Shown here: in pieces, positions 1 to 8,956 of the stretch
Position numbering within the stretch: the first letter of the stretch is position 1
Layout: each line of letters opens with the position of its first letter
NCBI GenBank assembly: GCA_020631355.1
Contig: JAHDHL010000003.1
Coordinates: 1 to 64,000, forward strand
DNA length: 64,000 nt
Source: Saprospiraceae bacterium
Lineage (GTDB): Bacteria; Bacteroidota; Bacteroidia; Chitinophagales; Saprospiraceae
Direction: 5' to 3'
Notes under the pieces: model-generated
Told to the model about the DNA's origin: nothing
Database searches by the model: none
What the model saw: only the letters and a program-made list of their open reading frames with translations
Translations under genes and position numbers: made by a program

Positions 1-408
1 TGTGGAGCCGGGGAGAGTCGAACTCCCGTCCGGACAAAGCACAAGAAGGCTTTCTACATGCTTAGTTTACCCTTGTTTTTTCGAGATAGTGGCAGGTGGG
101 TGAACGAACCAACTCTATCCTTATTCTCTGAATTTCGCTTCGTAGTCGAGACATCCTACTCCGCTAGCAGCATGGTTGGTTAAGTACGGCTACAACGTAT
201 CCTGCGTCGGTTGAGCGGTACTGGAAGTCGCTACGCCTGGCATAGTCCGATTTCCTGGCTATCTAAATACTTAGAATTAGGCAGCCATAGCAAAGTTATT
301 ATTGCCATTTAAAATGTGTTTGCAGATCATTTGTTGACGGAGTGAACCTACATCCTCCGGCATGCTTACCAACCCGTCATCTTTCCCGTCGATTCCAGGT
401 ACGGCCCC
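1..408 (-). ncRNA. ssrA: Transfer-messenger RNA (tmRNA)
   Basis: One-piece tmRNA read leftward; it rescues stalled ribosomes and tags the unfinished protein for proteolysis. The 5' end GGGGCCG (complement of 402-408) pairs with CGGCTCC near the 3' end (complement of 4-10) to make the tRNA-like acceptor stem, including one G-U pair. The discriminator A is at 3 and the CCA tail is probably added after transcription. The T-arm with its TTCGA loop lies near 10-35 and the conserved GGAATCGACGGG follows the 5' end. The tag frame is at 280-306 with stop 277-279 and reads GNNNFAMAA, ending in the expected AA degron. An exact -7 box lies upstream at 443-450. The identity is firm; the exact 3' boundary is uncertain by a base or two. 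Confidence 0.96.
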
Positions 409-442
409 ATATGTAATTTAATCCCGCTCTTTTGAAGGATTG

Positions 443-450
443 CAAATATA
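443..450 (-). promoter_or_regulatory. -7 promoter element of ssrA (TATATTTG)
   Basis: Read leftward, TATATTTG followed by C matches the Bacteroidota -7 consensus TAnnTTTG exactly. It lies about 34 bases before the mature tmRNA 5' end, leaving room for a short 5' precursor. No clear -33 TTG is seen at the usual spacing. Confidence 0.6.
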
Positions 451-499
451 GTAACGCTTTTGTTCTGGTTATAGTTCCAAGTCAAATTTCCCAAGGGAA

Positions 500-1108
500 T
501 TATTCTGGGTCATAACCATGTTTGCCTACTTCCCATCCGTTTTGACCTAGATATTCCTTGGCATCATCTGCCGCTGGTTTTTCTAATTGGGTACCCATGC
601 TGTCATTCCAGCGATTCAAATAACCGAATAGGGCGATGACACCGAGTATTTCAACGATTTCACCATCATCCCAATATTTCCTCAATTCATCCGCATTCTC
701 GTCCGTTACGAAGTTAGGAATGCTCGAAGCTGCGATGGCAAAATCAAAAACAGCCCTTTCCGCATCTGTAAAGGCAGGGTAGGTCTTGTATTCCCAAATG
801 TGATTCAGCTTGTCCTCATCCGAGCCGTACCGTACAGCAGCCCTGATGGTATGTGCTTCGCAATACCTGCATCCTGCAGTCATACTACAAAAATAGGCCA
901 ACTGTCTTTTCAGGGCACTGGTGACCCGTCCCTTGTTTTCCATGACGGCTTGGTTCATCTCAAGGAATGCCTTGGCAATCCTCGGCCGATGCATCATGGT
1001 GAACAAGCTATTCGGAGTGAAACCTAGGGTTTCCTCATAGAAATCCGCCATTTCCTTGGCTTCGGAAGTAGCATTTCTATCCAACGGGGCAACTAATGGT
1101 TTTTTCAT
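500..1108 (-). CDS. AhpD-like / carboxymuconolactone decarboxylase family protein
   Basis: This 202-residue protein belongs to the AhpD-like all-alpha family, whose members are peroxidase-related or thiol-disulfide enzymes. The core motif is visible as C80-R-Y-C83-E-A-H86, the redox Cys pair followed by His. A helical C-terminal half follows (around residues 145-175). No signal peptide is seen, so it is probably cytoplasmic. It is the last gene of a leftward run (fmt, PAP2, secreted unknown, this gene) with gaps of 19-36 bases, so co-transcription is likely. The substrate cannot be read from sequence; antioxidant activity is a family-level inference. Confidence 0.85.
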   Translation of the reverse strand: MKKPLVAPLDRNATSEAKEMADFYEETLGFTPNSLFTMMHRPRIAKAFLEMNQAVMENKGRVTSALKRQLAYFCSMTAGCRYCEAHTIRAAVRYGSDEDKLNHIWEYKTYPAFTDAERAVFDFAIAASSIPNFVTDENADELRKYWDDGEIVEILGVIALFGYLNRWNDSMGTQLEKPAADDAKEYLGQNGWEVGKHGYDPE

Positions 1109-1128
1109 ATAATTTGGTTTCGAAATGG

Positions 1129-2055
1129 TTATGGATTTGATTGATAATCGTAGAATCTTGATGAAAATTTAGCCTTTTCCGGTTTCTTGGTTGGTACATC
1201 CCACCAACCGTCATAACTAAGGAATTCAGGTACATATTGGTTGCCAATCTTTTTCAGTTCGATACTCATATCTATATCGAAGTCAAAGGCAGCCCCCATA
1301 TAATGCAAGGTGTAATTCCTCGCTACGATTTGGAAATCTTCCTTTGCAAAGAATGTTTCCAAGAATGAAATGACAGTCTTCTTATTGTTATTCTTGTACT
1401 TGTCCTTTAATTGGGCAGTGAATACATAACATTCCTTTGTGTCCTTATAAGTTTGGGAGGTGATGGTGAAATCATAATATTTCATCATCTTCTTACTGAA
1501 AATTTCAGTTTTGCCCTTGATGAATGGGACATTGACCTTTTCTCCGGGCTGGAAAATGAGTTTCTTCAGTTCTGAAACATATTTCTCCATTCCTTTTTTC
1601 TTCTTTGCTTTTCCGCCTTGGCCCTCACAAACCTTACCATGCGTAAAGAAAAGACGGTCATACATCTTACAGGTATAGTATTTTAGTTTTTTTCCTCTCT
1701 TGTAATAATTACCCGTAATGACTTCATCAAAATACTCCATCGTCCTACAGGAACCATCTGAGGACTGAGTCGTCTTACTACTGTAGGAGGCAGCTAACTG
1801 ATTGGATTTATCATATAATTGTATATCGTTATCCGATGAATAACTTAATGTCCTGATATTCTTGAATGCCTGATAGAATGTCTTGTCTTCCTGCACCATA
1901 GTTATGAATTCATTGACATCAAAATCTTTCTTGGATGCAGTTACTACCATAGAATCCATCCACACAAATGCCGCAATGTCAATAGAATCCTCATCTTGGG
2001 ACAACAATGTACCACAGAATGCCAGTAGGAGGAATATGGAAAATACTTTTTTCAT
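1129..2055 (-). CDS. Secreted protein of unknown function
   Basis: 308 residues with a clear Sec signal peptide (MKKVFSIFLLLAFCGTLLSQ, cleavage near residue 19-20) and no later membrane segment, so it is exported. The mature part is rich in Lys, Tyr and Phe and probably beta-rich. The segment after the signal (VVTASKKDFDVNEF, then TFYQAFKNIR) looks like a type of secreted protein found in Bacteroidota whose function I do not know. The C-terminus carries no T9SS sorting motif. It lies 19 bases downstream of the PAP2 phosphatase gene and 20 bases upstream of the AhpD-like gene, in the same leftward operon. No function is proposed. Confidence 0.8.
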   Translation of the reverse strand: MKKVFSIFLLLAFCGTLLSQDEDSIDIAAFVWMDSMVVTASKKDFDVNEFITMVQEDKTFYQAFKNIRTLSYSSDNDIQLYDKSNQLAASYSSKTTQSSDGSCRTMEYFDEVITGNYYKRGKKLKYYTCKMYDRLFFTHGKVCEGQGGKAKKKKGMEKYVSELKKLIFQPGEKVNVPFIKGKTEIFSKKMMKYYDFTITSQTYKDTKECYVFTAQLKDKYKNNNKKTVISFLETFFAKEDFQIVARNYTLHYMGAAFDFDIDMSIELKKIGNQYVPEFLSYDGWWDVPTKKPEKAKFSSRFYDYQSNP

Positions 2056-2074
2056 ATGGAGAGTATCGTATCAG

Positions 2075-2746
2075 TTATACAGTGGTTTTTCGGGTCAATT
2101 GCCTAAGACTTTTATTCATCCAGAATGATGGGTCATCCTTTTTGTAGGAGAAGATGTAATCCATGAGTTGTGCAACCAACATTCCTATAATCGCACCGAC
2201 CAGTACATCCTTGCAAAAATGTTCGAAAAGATAAATCCTTGAAATTCCTATGGTTGCAGCTACCCAGAAACAGAGTAGCCCTACTTTCCAGTTCTTATTG
2301 AATTGTAAGGCAATGAGATAGAACAATCCAAAACCGGACATCGTATGACCACTAGGAAAAGAAGTCAGTCCCGTAATGAGATGGACCCCCTCCACGACAT
2401 TGAATTGGTCCATGATACCTAATTCCGAATAGTACATCACAGGACGTTTGTGCAAGAAAATCCCCTTGAGTAAATAACTCAGACCCATAATGCTAAAACC
2501 GATGAAAGGTATCTTAATTGCCATCCTATAACTGATGAATAATGCTCCGATCGTCAGTATGGCATACATGGGTTCCTCTCCGAGTTGTGTACCATATTTG
2601 AAATAGAAATCACCTAGGAATGTCCTGTTATCAGAAAAGAAATAGAGACCACTTCCTTGCTCCGTAAGGAGAATGATAATGAGCAAGGACAAGAACATCC
2701 CAATGGCCGGATACATAAAACCCTTGTTGGGTAAGGAGAATTTCAT
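2075..2746 (-). CDS. PAP2-family membrane phosphatase
   Basis: A 223-residue polytopic membrane protein with all three signature motifs of the phosphatidic-acid phosphatase type 2 family: K94 to R101-P, PSGH at 131-134 and SR at 169-170 followed by H176 and D180. His134 and His176 are the expected catalytic residues. Family members remove phosphate from lipid phosphates such as phosphatidic acid, phosphatidylglycerol phosphate or undecaprenyl pyrophosphate at the membrane. Which lipid is used here is not clear. It follows fmt by 36 bases on the same strand. Confidence 0.9.
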   Translation of the reverse strand: MKFSLPNKGFMYPAIGMFLSLLIIILLTEQGSGLYFFSDNRTFLGDFYFKYGTQLGEEPMYAILTIGALFISYRMAIKIPFIGFSIMGLSYLLKGIFLHKRPVMYYSELGIMDQFNVVEGVHLITGLTSFPSGHTMSGFGLFYLIALQFNKNWKVGLLCFWVAATIGISRIYLFEHFCKDVLVGAIIGMLVAQLMDYIFSYKKDDPSFWMNKSLRQLTRKTTV

Positions 2747-2782
2747 ATGCAGGATTCTAATCTATGATTATATTGATTCACT

Positions 2783-3700
2783 TTATGAGAACGAATACCC
2801 ATTCAGGAATGCTTTGATAGGCATCCTTTTCTTTCCTTGTAATTGTAATTCCAAAACTTCGATAAAGCCATCCTTACATACGAATCTGAGATAACTCTTA
2901 TTGTCCGAAATGAATTTCCCGGGTTCAAGATGATGTACCGCTTCGATTTTATGGCTTCTGTATATTTTCAGTTTGATCCCATCCAGTAGCATCCATGCAG
3001 CAGGATATGGGGAGAGTCCACGGATGAAATTATGGACATCATGGACAGATTGATTGAAATTGATTTCGCATGTTTCGGTGAATATCTTAGGGGCCTTTGT
3101 CGCTTCTCCATGATTTTGGGGAATCAGGTCATAATTTCCTGTCTCTACCTTTTGTATGGATTTGAGGATGGTTTCAGCTCCCAATACCATCATCCTGTCA
3201 TGGACTTCTCCCACGGTTTCATCCGGTCCGATGGGTAATTTTTCCATCATAAGGATATCTCCCGTATCAATTGCATGTTGTAAGAAAAATGTAGTGACAC
3301 CGGTTTCCTTTTCTCCTTTGATAACAGCCCAATTGATGGGAGCGGCCCCTCGATACTTCGGAAGGATGGAACCGTGGAGGTTCATCGTACCCAGTCGGGG
3401 CATATTCCAAACCACTTCCGGTAGCATCCTGAATGCCACCACAACTTGTATATCCGCATTCAATGATCTGAGCTCCTCTACAAACTCGGGGGCTTTAAGG
3501 TTCTTGGGCTGAAGTACCCTCAGGCCTTTGGATATGGCGTATTTCTTCACGTCCGATTCTAGGAGAGTCTTGTTGCCTCTGCCACCCATCTTGTCGGTTG
3601 CGGTAATCACTCCCACTACATCGTAACCATTATCAACCAATATACTCAATGACGGTACAGCAAATCCCGGCGTACCCATAAAAACGATTTTCAAACTCAT
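2783..3700 (-). CDS. fmt: Methionyl-tRNA formyltransferase
   Basis: Formylates the amino group of initiator Met-tRNA using 10-formyltetrahydrofolate. At 305 residues it is the normal length. It starts MSLKIVFMGTPGFAVPSL, typical of Fmt, and has the catalytic-domain motif LHGSILPKYRGAAPINWAVI with its Asn/His/Asp active-site context. The C-terminal half (from about residue 205) is the OB-fold tRNA-binding domain. It is the first gene of a four-gene leftward run. No def (peptide deformylase) gene is adjacent in this window. Confidence 0.97.
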   Translation of the reverse strand: MSLKIVFMGTPGFAVPSLSILVDNGYDVVGVITATDKMGGRGNKTLLESDVKKYAISKGLRVLQPKNLKAPEFVEELRSLNADIQVVVAFRMLPEVVWNMPRLGTMNLHGSILPKYRGAAPINWAVIKGEKETGVTTFFLQHAIDTGDILMMEKLPIGPDETVGEVHDRMMVLGAETILKSIQKVETGNYDLIPQNHGEATKAPKIFTETCEINFNQSVHDVHNFIRGLSPYPAAWMLLDGIKLKIYRSHKIEAVHHLEPGKFISDNKSYLRFVCKDGFIEVLELQLQGKKRMPIKAFLNGYSFS

Positions 3701-4016
3701 GCATTACTTTTTTCAAACAACCCCAAAATGACTCTGATCAGTTCATTTACAACCGATATAATGATCGACAAGTACCGTACTGTTAAGTAATTGTTCTGTA
3801 TCATCTGCGATGCTCCTTTATCTGTAAACTATATGTTAAGCAGCGAATAACTTTATCTCAACATTATGCCAATCCGTTTCAAGAGCCTTGTATTAGGAAT
3901 ATTTTTGTAGCGTAAAAGTAATCATTTGAGGTGTTATGTACACACCTTAGTAACCTTTTCAGGCATATTTCAGTTTAATCATGTATATTCTCGACAAATT
4001 AGTAAATGGGAACAAG
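3701..4016. other. Intergenic region between fmt and glpD
   Basis: Divergent spacer of about 316 bases holding the upstream regions of fmt (leftward) and glpD (rightward). On the plus strand TATTTTTG at 3900-3907 fits TAnnTTTG and would give a leader of about 105 bases for glpD; a weak GTTT lies 20 bases further upstream. No matching element is seen for fmt. There is no RNA gene, repeat or credible small ORF. Confidence 0.5.
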
Positions 4017-5708
4017 ATGCAGACATTTTCGGCATTGTCCAGGGGACAATTCCTAGAAAGGCTGGAGTCTGAGGAATACGACTTACTGGTCATAGGAGGA
4101 GGTATTACAGGAGCGGGCATCGCATTGGATGCAGTATCCAGAGGCTTGAAAGTAGCCCTAGTTGAAAAGAAAGATTTTTCATGGGGAACGAGTAGTCGTT
4201 CCACCAAACTCATCCATGGTGGATTAAGATATTTGAAACAATTCGAAATTGCCCTTGTAAGGGAAGTAGGATTGGAACGGGCTATTGTGTACAATAATGC
4301 AAGGCATATTGTGCGCCCTGAAAAAATGCTCTTACCCATCGTAAGGAATGGTTCCTTAGGAAAGAACATGAGTTCCTTGGGACTGTGGGTTTATGATTAC
4401 CTAGCAGGTGTTAAGAAAGAGGAACGCAGAAGAATGCTCACCAAGGAACAGACTGCGGATTCCGAACCACTATTGAGACAGGATATCCTCAAGGGAGGAG
4501 GAATGTATTTCGAATATCGTTCTGATGATGCCAGATTGACTATCGAGAATATAAAGACCGCATTCTCTAAGGGTGCCAATTGCCTGAATTATGTAGAAGC
4601 TACCCAATTCATCATAGATGATAATGATAGGATTTGTGGAGCTAGATTATTGGATAACCAATCCGGGAGGGAAATGGTTGTCAAGGCGAAAGTAGTAATT
4701 AATGCTACAGGCCCTTGGGTGGATCAACTCAGAAAAAAAGAAAAGGGTGGCGTCCAGGGCAAAAGGCTTCACCTTACTAAAGGTGTCCATGTCGTAGTTC
4801 CTAAAAATAGATTACCATTGAAGCAATCCGCGTATTTTGATGTGGAGGCAGATGAAAGAATGGTATTTGCCATTCCACGGGGAAATGTTACCTATATAGG
4901 GACCACAGATACGAATTACAAAGGAGAAACGAGTAGGCCGGTAGCAACATATGAGGATGTCAAATATATCCTTTCAGCAACCAATGCTATGTTTCCTGGG
5001 CAGGATTTGGATATAACAGATGTAATTTCCACATGGGCCGGACTCAGGCCATTGATTCATGAAGACGGAAAGGATCCCTCGGAATTATCCCGAAAGGATG
5101 AGATATTCATTGGCGACAACGGATTGATTTCAATTGCCGGAGGAAAGTTGACAGGGTATCGTAAAATGGCTGAACGAACTGTGGATGAAGCGCTCAGGTC
5201 ACTAAGAAATACCAATCCTACGGGTTATAAGGATATAAAACCGTGTTCTACTGAAAAGGTACAGCTTAACGGAAACTTCGAGACCGAGGAAGAGTTAGAA
5301 AAATTCATCATTGACAGAACTGGGGAGGTGAAACAAATACAACTTACTGGTTCGGAAGTGGCAGCCCTGGTATTCAAGTATGGTAAGGATACCGACATCA
5401 TCATAGAAAGGGCCTTTGCTCTGTATCCGATGATTCAGGATCCCACTAAAAGAATAGCAGCGGCTGAAATCTGGTACAGTATCAATCATGAGATGTCAAG
5501 CAATCTTTGCGATTACTTCATTAGGAGAACGGGAAGATTGTATTTCGAAAGGAATAGCATCCTGAATACTTACGATTGGGTAGGGGAGCGAATGGCCAAT
5601 ATATTCGGATGGAATCAGAAAGAATTGGAAAACCACATCAAGGAATTCGAATTCGAACTAGATGACGTGGTTTCATTCAAGTCTGAGGAAAAGGTGTCTG
5701 TGGCCTAA
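4017..5708 (+). CDS. glpD: Aerobic glycerol-3-phosphate dehydrogenase
   Basis: FAD-dependent, membrane-associated enzyme that oxidises sn-glycerol-3-phosphate to dihydroxyacetone phosphate and passes electrons to quinone. The N-terminus holds the FAD-binding Rossmann motif VIGGGITGAGIALDA, followed by GTSSRSTKLIHGGLRYL, a GlpD signature. The C-terminal DAO_C domain is present and the length (563 residues) is normal. I chose the ATG at 4017 (MQTFSALSRG) because typical GlpD proteins begin just before this region; an in-frame ATG at 3981 would add 12 residues. No glpK or glpF is adjacent. Confidence 0.95.
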   Translation: MQTFSALSRGQFLERLESEEYDLLVIGGGITGAGIALDAVSRGLKVALVEKKDFSWGTSSRSTKLIHGGLRYLKQFEIALVREVGLERAIVYNNARHIVRPEKMLLPIVRNGSLGKNMSSLGLWVYDYLAGVKKEERRRMLTKEQTADSEPLLRQDILKGGGMYFEYRSDDARLTIENIKTAFSKGANCLNYVEATQFIIDDNDRICGARLLDNQSGREMVVKAKVVINATGPWVDQLRKKEKGGVQGKRLHLTKGVHVVVPKNRLPLKQSAYFDVEADERMVFAIPRGNVTYIGTTDTNYKGETSRPVATYEDVKYILSATNAMFPGQDLDITDVISTWAGLRPLIHEDGKDPSELSRKDEIFIGDNGLISIAGGKLTGYRKMAERTVDEALRSLRNTNPTGYKDIKPCSTEKVQLNGNFETEEELEKFIIDRTGEVKQIQLTGSEVAALVFKYGKDTDIIIERAFALYPMIQDPTKRIAAAEIWYSINHEMSSNLCDYFIRRTGRLYFERNSILNTYDWVGERMANIFGWNQKELENHIKEFEFELDDVVSFKSEEKVSVA

Positions 5709-5715
5709 TTCTGAT

Positions 5716-6105
5716 TTACCAATCCCAATCCTTGAGTATACTGTTCTTGAGAAATCCCTCACTCAGTTCTGACCGCATGTCTCCTACAACATTCTCAGGT
5801 AAGTCTAGGGCCTTTGACATTTGTTTATTGGACATGTAATCCTTTAGGAATGCACAACTCATCCATTTCTGGATGGGTACATGGTTGGAGGCTATTACGG
5901 TATCAGTAATATCGGTGAAACTCTTATTGCATGATTTGCATACATAACGTTGTCGATGTTCCACACCCTTGTCGTGGCCATTCTTTCTGATGTCCTTGCT
6001 TCCGCATTCGAAACATTCGATGCCGTTCTTCCATTTAATCTCCCTCAGAAGCTGATAACAACTAGCTTCATCGATTAAATCTGAGATGAGTATTCTTTTG
6101 CTCAT
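5716..6105 (-). CDS. Zinc-ribbon N-terminal part of an IS1595-type transposase, standing alone
   Basis: 129 residues. Residues 31-63 form a zinc ribbon (C31-x2-C34, then C56-x2-C59) with the RYVCKSC-NKSF pattern of IS1595/ISXO2 transposase zinc ribbons. It is followed by the helix-turn-helix-like stretch IQKWMSCAFL...SNKQMSKALDL. The ISXO2-type DDE catalytic domain that should follow is absent: the ORF stops after KDWDW and only 7 bases separate it from the end of glpD. No terminal inverted repeats were seen. It is either a decayed insertion-sequence fragment that still has an intact frame or a domesticated DNA-binding protein. Confidence 0.75.
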   Translation of the reverse strand: MSKRILISDLIDEASCYQLLREIKWKNGIECFECGSKDIRKNGHDKGVEHRQRYVCKSCNKSFTDITDTVIASNHVPIQKWMSCAFLKDYMSNKQMSKALDLPENVVGDMRSELSEGFLKNSILKDWDW

Positions 6106-6529
6106 AAGTAAGTCAATTGTTTAAACATAGTTAATTCCACAACTGCTATCCGTTTAGTTTGGTGCAATAGATAGCAAGCTCACATGATTAAATAAATCAG
6201 GTAAGTGAGTTTATTAGAACAATACGACTTTAGGGGATTGGCCTTACATAAAAGACCTAATTAAATGGTGCAGCCCAAATATAAAAAATAAATTTGTTGT
6301 GCTAACTATTTAGGCTTGGTGTAATATTGACAAAAACTAGCCATTCGACATCTTTCCTTGATTTGTGACATCGAACTGTAACATATATGAGGGTAGCTCA
6401 GATTGATAAGTTTGATTATCAATATATTAGGCCAAGGCTATTGTTAGACTAATAAAATTACGCCTAGAAATTTTTTTGTTCGGAAATATTTCTTTTGGCT
6501 ACGCATTAACAATACTGGAAAATGAATGG
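6106..6529. other. Long AT-rich intergenic region
   Basis: 424 bases between the transposase-like ORF start and the end of the lipoprotein gene. I see no ORF with a recognisable product and no RNA gene. The one structured element is the 8-bp inverted repeat at 6402-6423. The region may include decayed insertion-sequence DNA, but no transposase remnant is readable. Confidence 0.4.
6402..6423. repeat. 8-bp inverted repeat with 6-base spacer
   Basis: ATTGATAA at 6402-6409 and TTATCAAT at 6416-6423 are perfect complements around GTTTGA. It lies downstream of the lipoprotein gene 6530-7033 and is too AT-rich and lacks the T-run of a convincing terminator. It could be a protein-binding site or chance. 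Confidence 0.3.
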
Positions 6530-7033
6530 TTATTCACCGTCTAATTCCTTTAGAATCACGATAATGGTTCCCTCCTCGCTATTTGAAACCTTATCCACGG
6601 TGATTGAGGTCATTGGGTCTGGTAGGAATGGCTCTCCAAGCCTTACGTCCCCTGATTGACTGGCAATCGCATCCGCGAATCCCTTTAGTCCGCCAAGGTT
6701 GGGAGAGGATTGGGACAGTACACCCAAGGTTTGGAATGCAGCTCCCACCCAATTGGGGTCAGTCATCTTAGAGAAATCACCTTTTCTTGTTATTCTGAAT
6801 TCTTGGGTCAACAATTCGCATCCACTCTGCATGACTTCAATCTTGAGGTCGTTGACTAGTATGGCTTCCTCAAAACTTTCCTGGCCATTAGCTTCGAATT
6901 TTTGGAATTTGACTACGTCCATTGTATCAGAAAAAATAGCGCTAGGACTACTTGCACAAGGTGCCTTGCCTGCATCACCACTACCACATCCGAATAAAAA
7001 GGCAAGAATTATTATACTAAGTAAATATCTCAT
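6530..7033 (-). CDS. Small lipoprotein of unknown function
   Basis: 167 residues. The N-terminus MRYLLSIIILAFLFGCGSGD is a lipoprotein signal peptide with lipobox LFGC, so the mature protein starts at Cys16, is lipidated and sits in the periplasm or on the outer membrane. The rest has no motif I recognise and no repeats. An exact -7 element, TAGTTTTG, lies on the same strand at 7053-7060, about 20 bases upstream of the start codon, so it is probably transcribed alone. Confidence 0.75.
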   Translation of the reverse strand: MRYLLSIIILAFLFGCGSGDAGKAPCASSPSAIFSDTMDVVKFQKFEANGQESFEEAILVNDLKIEVMQSGCELLTQEFRITRKGDFSKMTDPNWVGAAFQTLGVLSQSSPNLGGLKGFADAIASQSGDVRLGEPFLPDPMTSITVDKVSNSEEGTIIVILKELDGE

Positions 7034-7052
7034 CGTAATAATTATTAAGTCG

Positions 7053-7060
7053 CAAAACTA
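7053..7060 (-). promoter_or_regulatory. -7 promoter element (TAGTTTTG) of the lipoprotein gene
   Basis: Exact match to TAnnTTTG on the minus strand, 19 bases before the ATG of the lipoprotein gene. No good -33 TTG is seen at 17-23 bases. Confidence 0.45.
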
Positions 7061-7178
7061 ATCAATCTGATAATACTACATACATAGGAGTCAAAACGCA
7101 CAGACAAAAAGCCTACTTTTATGTCGAATCTAGAGTTAGTCATGCTCAAACAACTTCATTAATAGAACACTCCGCATT

Positions 7179-8810
7179 ATGAAATATTTTATTACGATAC
7201 TTTTTTCTTCACTAGCATTACTTTCTAATGCTCAATATCAAGTAGGACATCAATCCCTGACACTTGAGGATGCATCCAGGAATCGGGATATTCCTACGGA
7301 AGTTTACTATCCTGCAGATAGCCAAGGTGATAATGTGCCTTTTGCCTCAGGAGCATTCCCTTTGATCGTTTTCGGACATGGATTCGGCATGTCTTGGACA
7401 GAATATTCCGTATGGTGGGAGGAATTGGTTTCAGAGGGCTACATCATCGCATTCCCAACTACGGAAGCCTCCGTTTTCCCTTTTCCGAGCCACGGTGATT
7501 TCGGGCAGGACATGGCATTCATTGTGGATGAGATGATGAATATGAATCAGGATATGAATTCACCATTCCTCAATAAGTTTACGAATAAGAACGCACTGAT
7601 GGGGCATTCCATGGGAGGCGGTTGCAGCTATTTGGCTGCAGGAGATTACGGTGCTAACGTGGAAACTGTGATTTCTTTAGCAGCTGCGGATACTGATCCA
7701 TCAGCGATATCAGCTGCTGCAAACATAGATGTCCCGGTATTGACCATAGCTGGTTCTGCAGACTGTGTCGTCATGGATGGCGGGGCACCAATAGATATCT
7801 ATAATGGTCTTGGAACGACAAATTACAAGGCTTATGTAAGCATAACTGATGCGTCCCATTGCCAATTTGGGATTGCTAGTTTCGGGTCTATTTGTACCCT
7901 TGGCGAGCTTTGTGGAGGATTCCTGAGTGATACTGATCAACACACCCAAATGTTTTTGAACGCCAAACCTTGGTTGGATTATTTCCTGAAGAATGATTGT
8001 GATAGATGGACGGATTTCAAGGATAACTTATACAATAGCACAGCACACACTTATCAGGAAGCAGGAAGTCTGCCTATTCCTAATCTATCATTAGGTACAG
8101 GTACCATTGATATTTGCGATGGAGCCAATGCAATGTTGTATGCTCAGATAGATGGTCCTTATTGTGATTTTGAATGGTCTGTGGACGGAACTACTTTACC
8201 TGCTTCGGTTGCGGATAGTATCATGGCAACTATTGGTGGTGAATACACGCTATTCTTGGAAAATGCTGATGGGCAGGATATTTCAGTTTCCCAAACTGTC
8301 AACGTCCAGCCTAATCCCACTGTGGAAATAGAATATGTGAATGATATCATTGAGATTTCCAACCTGACAGGAGGTACGAATTACACTTACCAATGGTATG
8401 CCGAGGCCGAACCCATTCCCGGAGCCAATGACATGTCAGTAAATCCATTCGACTTGGGTATCGAAGGGGTTTATTACCTTGTCGTAACGAATGAATTCGG
8501 ATGTACCAATATTTCTAATGAGATTGGAGTGCTTTTCCCATCTATCTTCACTCCGGGGGCTTCTTTCGGATTCGAAATGTATCCTACCATGACAAGTGAT
8601 TACCTGTACTTGGAATTGTGGACGGACGAAGCTTTCGAATCCGATATCATTATTTATAATTATGCAGGTCAGAAAATCGACGGAGTGGATGGAATAATTT
8701 CGCAAAATGGAGTCGAAATCCTGGATGTAAGTCATCTTGAACGAGGGGCTTATCTCATTTCTATCCAAGGGGAAAAAGGAATCCTAACAAAGAAATTTTT
8801 CAGGAACTAA
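7179..8810 (+). CDS. Secreted alpha/beta hydrolase with Ig-like region and T9SS sorting domain
   Basis: 543 residues. Signal peptide MKYFITILFSSLALLSNAQ is followed by a chlorophyllase/dienelactone-hydrolase-like alpha/beta hydrolase domain (about residues 20-280): oxyanion-region motif FGHGFG at 65-70, and nucleophile elbow G-H-S144-M-G-G. Residues 300-450 look like Ig-like/PKD modules (YTYQWYAEAEPIPGAN). The last 80 residues form a type A T9SS sorting domain ending YLISIQGEKGILTKKFFRN. It should cross the outer membrane by the type IX system and be released or anchored at the surface. An ester or lipid-like substrate is inferred only from the family. A strong terminator follows. Confidence 0.88.
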   Translation: MKYFITILFSSLALLSNAQYQVGHQSLTLEDASRNRDIPTEVYYPADSQGDNVPFASGAFPLIVFGHGFGMSWTEYSVWWEELVSEGYIIAFPTTEASVFPFPSHGDFGQDMAFIVDEMMNMNQDMNSPFLNKFTNKNALMGHSMGGGCSYLAAGDYGANVETVISLAAADTDPSAISAAANIDVPVLTIAGSADCVVMDGGAPIDIYNGLGTTNYKAYVSITDASHCQFGIASFGSICTLGELCGGFLSDTDQHTQMFLNAKPWLDYFLKNDCDRWTDFKDNLYNSTAHTYQEAGSLPIPNLSLGTGTIDICDGANAMLYAQIDGPYCDFEWSVDGTTLPASVADSIMATIGGEYTLFLENADGQDISVSQTVNVQPNPTVEIEYVNDIIEISNLTGGTNYTYQWYAEAEPIPGANDMSVNPFDLGIEGVYYLVVTNEFGCTNISNEIGVLFPSIFTPGASFGFEMYPTMTSDYLYLELWTDEAFESDIIIYNYAGQKIDGVDGIISQNGVEILDVSHLERGAYLISIQGEKGILTKKFFRN

Positions 8811-8836
8811 TCCCGATAATCACCAAATAGTTTATA

Positions 8837-8871
8837 AAATGCGATTTATTAAGGTAAATCGCATTTTTTTT
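8837..8871 (+). terminator. Rho-independent terminator
   Basis: Perfect 12-bp stem (AAATGCGATTTA with its complement, 8837-8848 and 8855-8866) around a 6-base loop, followed by a T-run. It ends the hydrolase transcript. Confidence 0.9.
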
Positions 8872-8884
8872 ATATCCTTATTTG

Positions 8885-8913
8885 TTTGATATACATATTT
8901 GTATATAACTTTA
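8885..8913 (+). promoter_or_regulatory. Probable promoter of rmuC
   Basis: TTTG at 8885-8888, a 17-base spacer, then TAACTTTA at 8906-8913, one base off the -7 consensus TAnnTTTG. It lies 43 bases before the rmuC start and just after the preceding terminator. Confidence 0.5.
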
Positions 8914-8956
8914 TGGCGTAGATATGTGTTAATGATATGCTTAAACTAAACATAAA

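Noticed and set aside
3032-3512. Plus-strand ORFs over fmt
   Set aside because: Shadow frames of a clear fmt gene; no signal peptide, motif or start context.
6106-6529. Remnant of the missing DDE transposase domain
   Set aside because: This region is upstream of the zinc-ribbon start; the lost part would lie towards glpD, where only 7 bases separate the genes.
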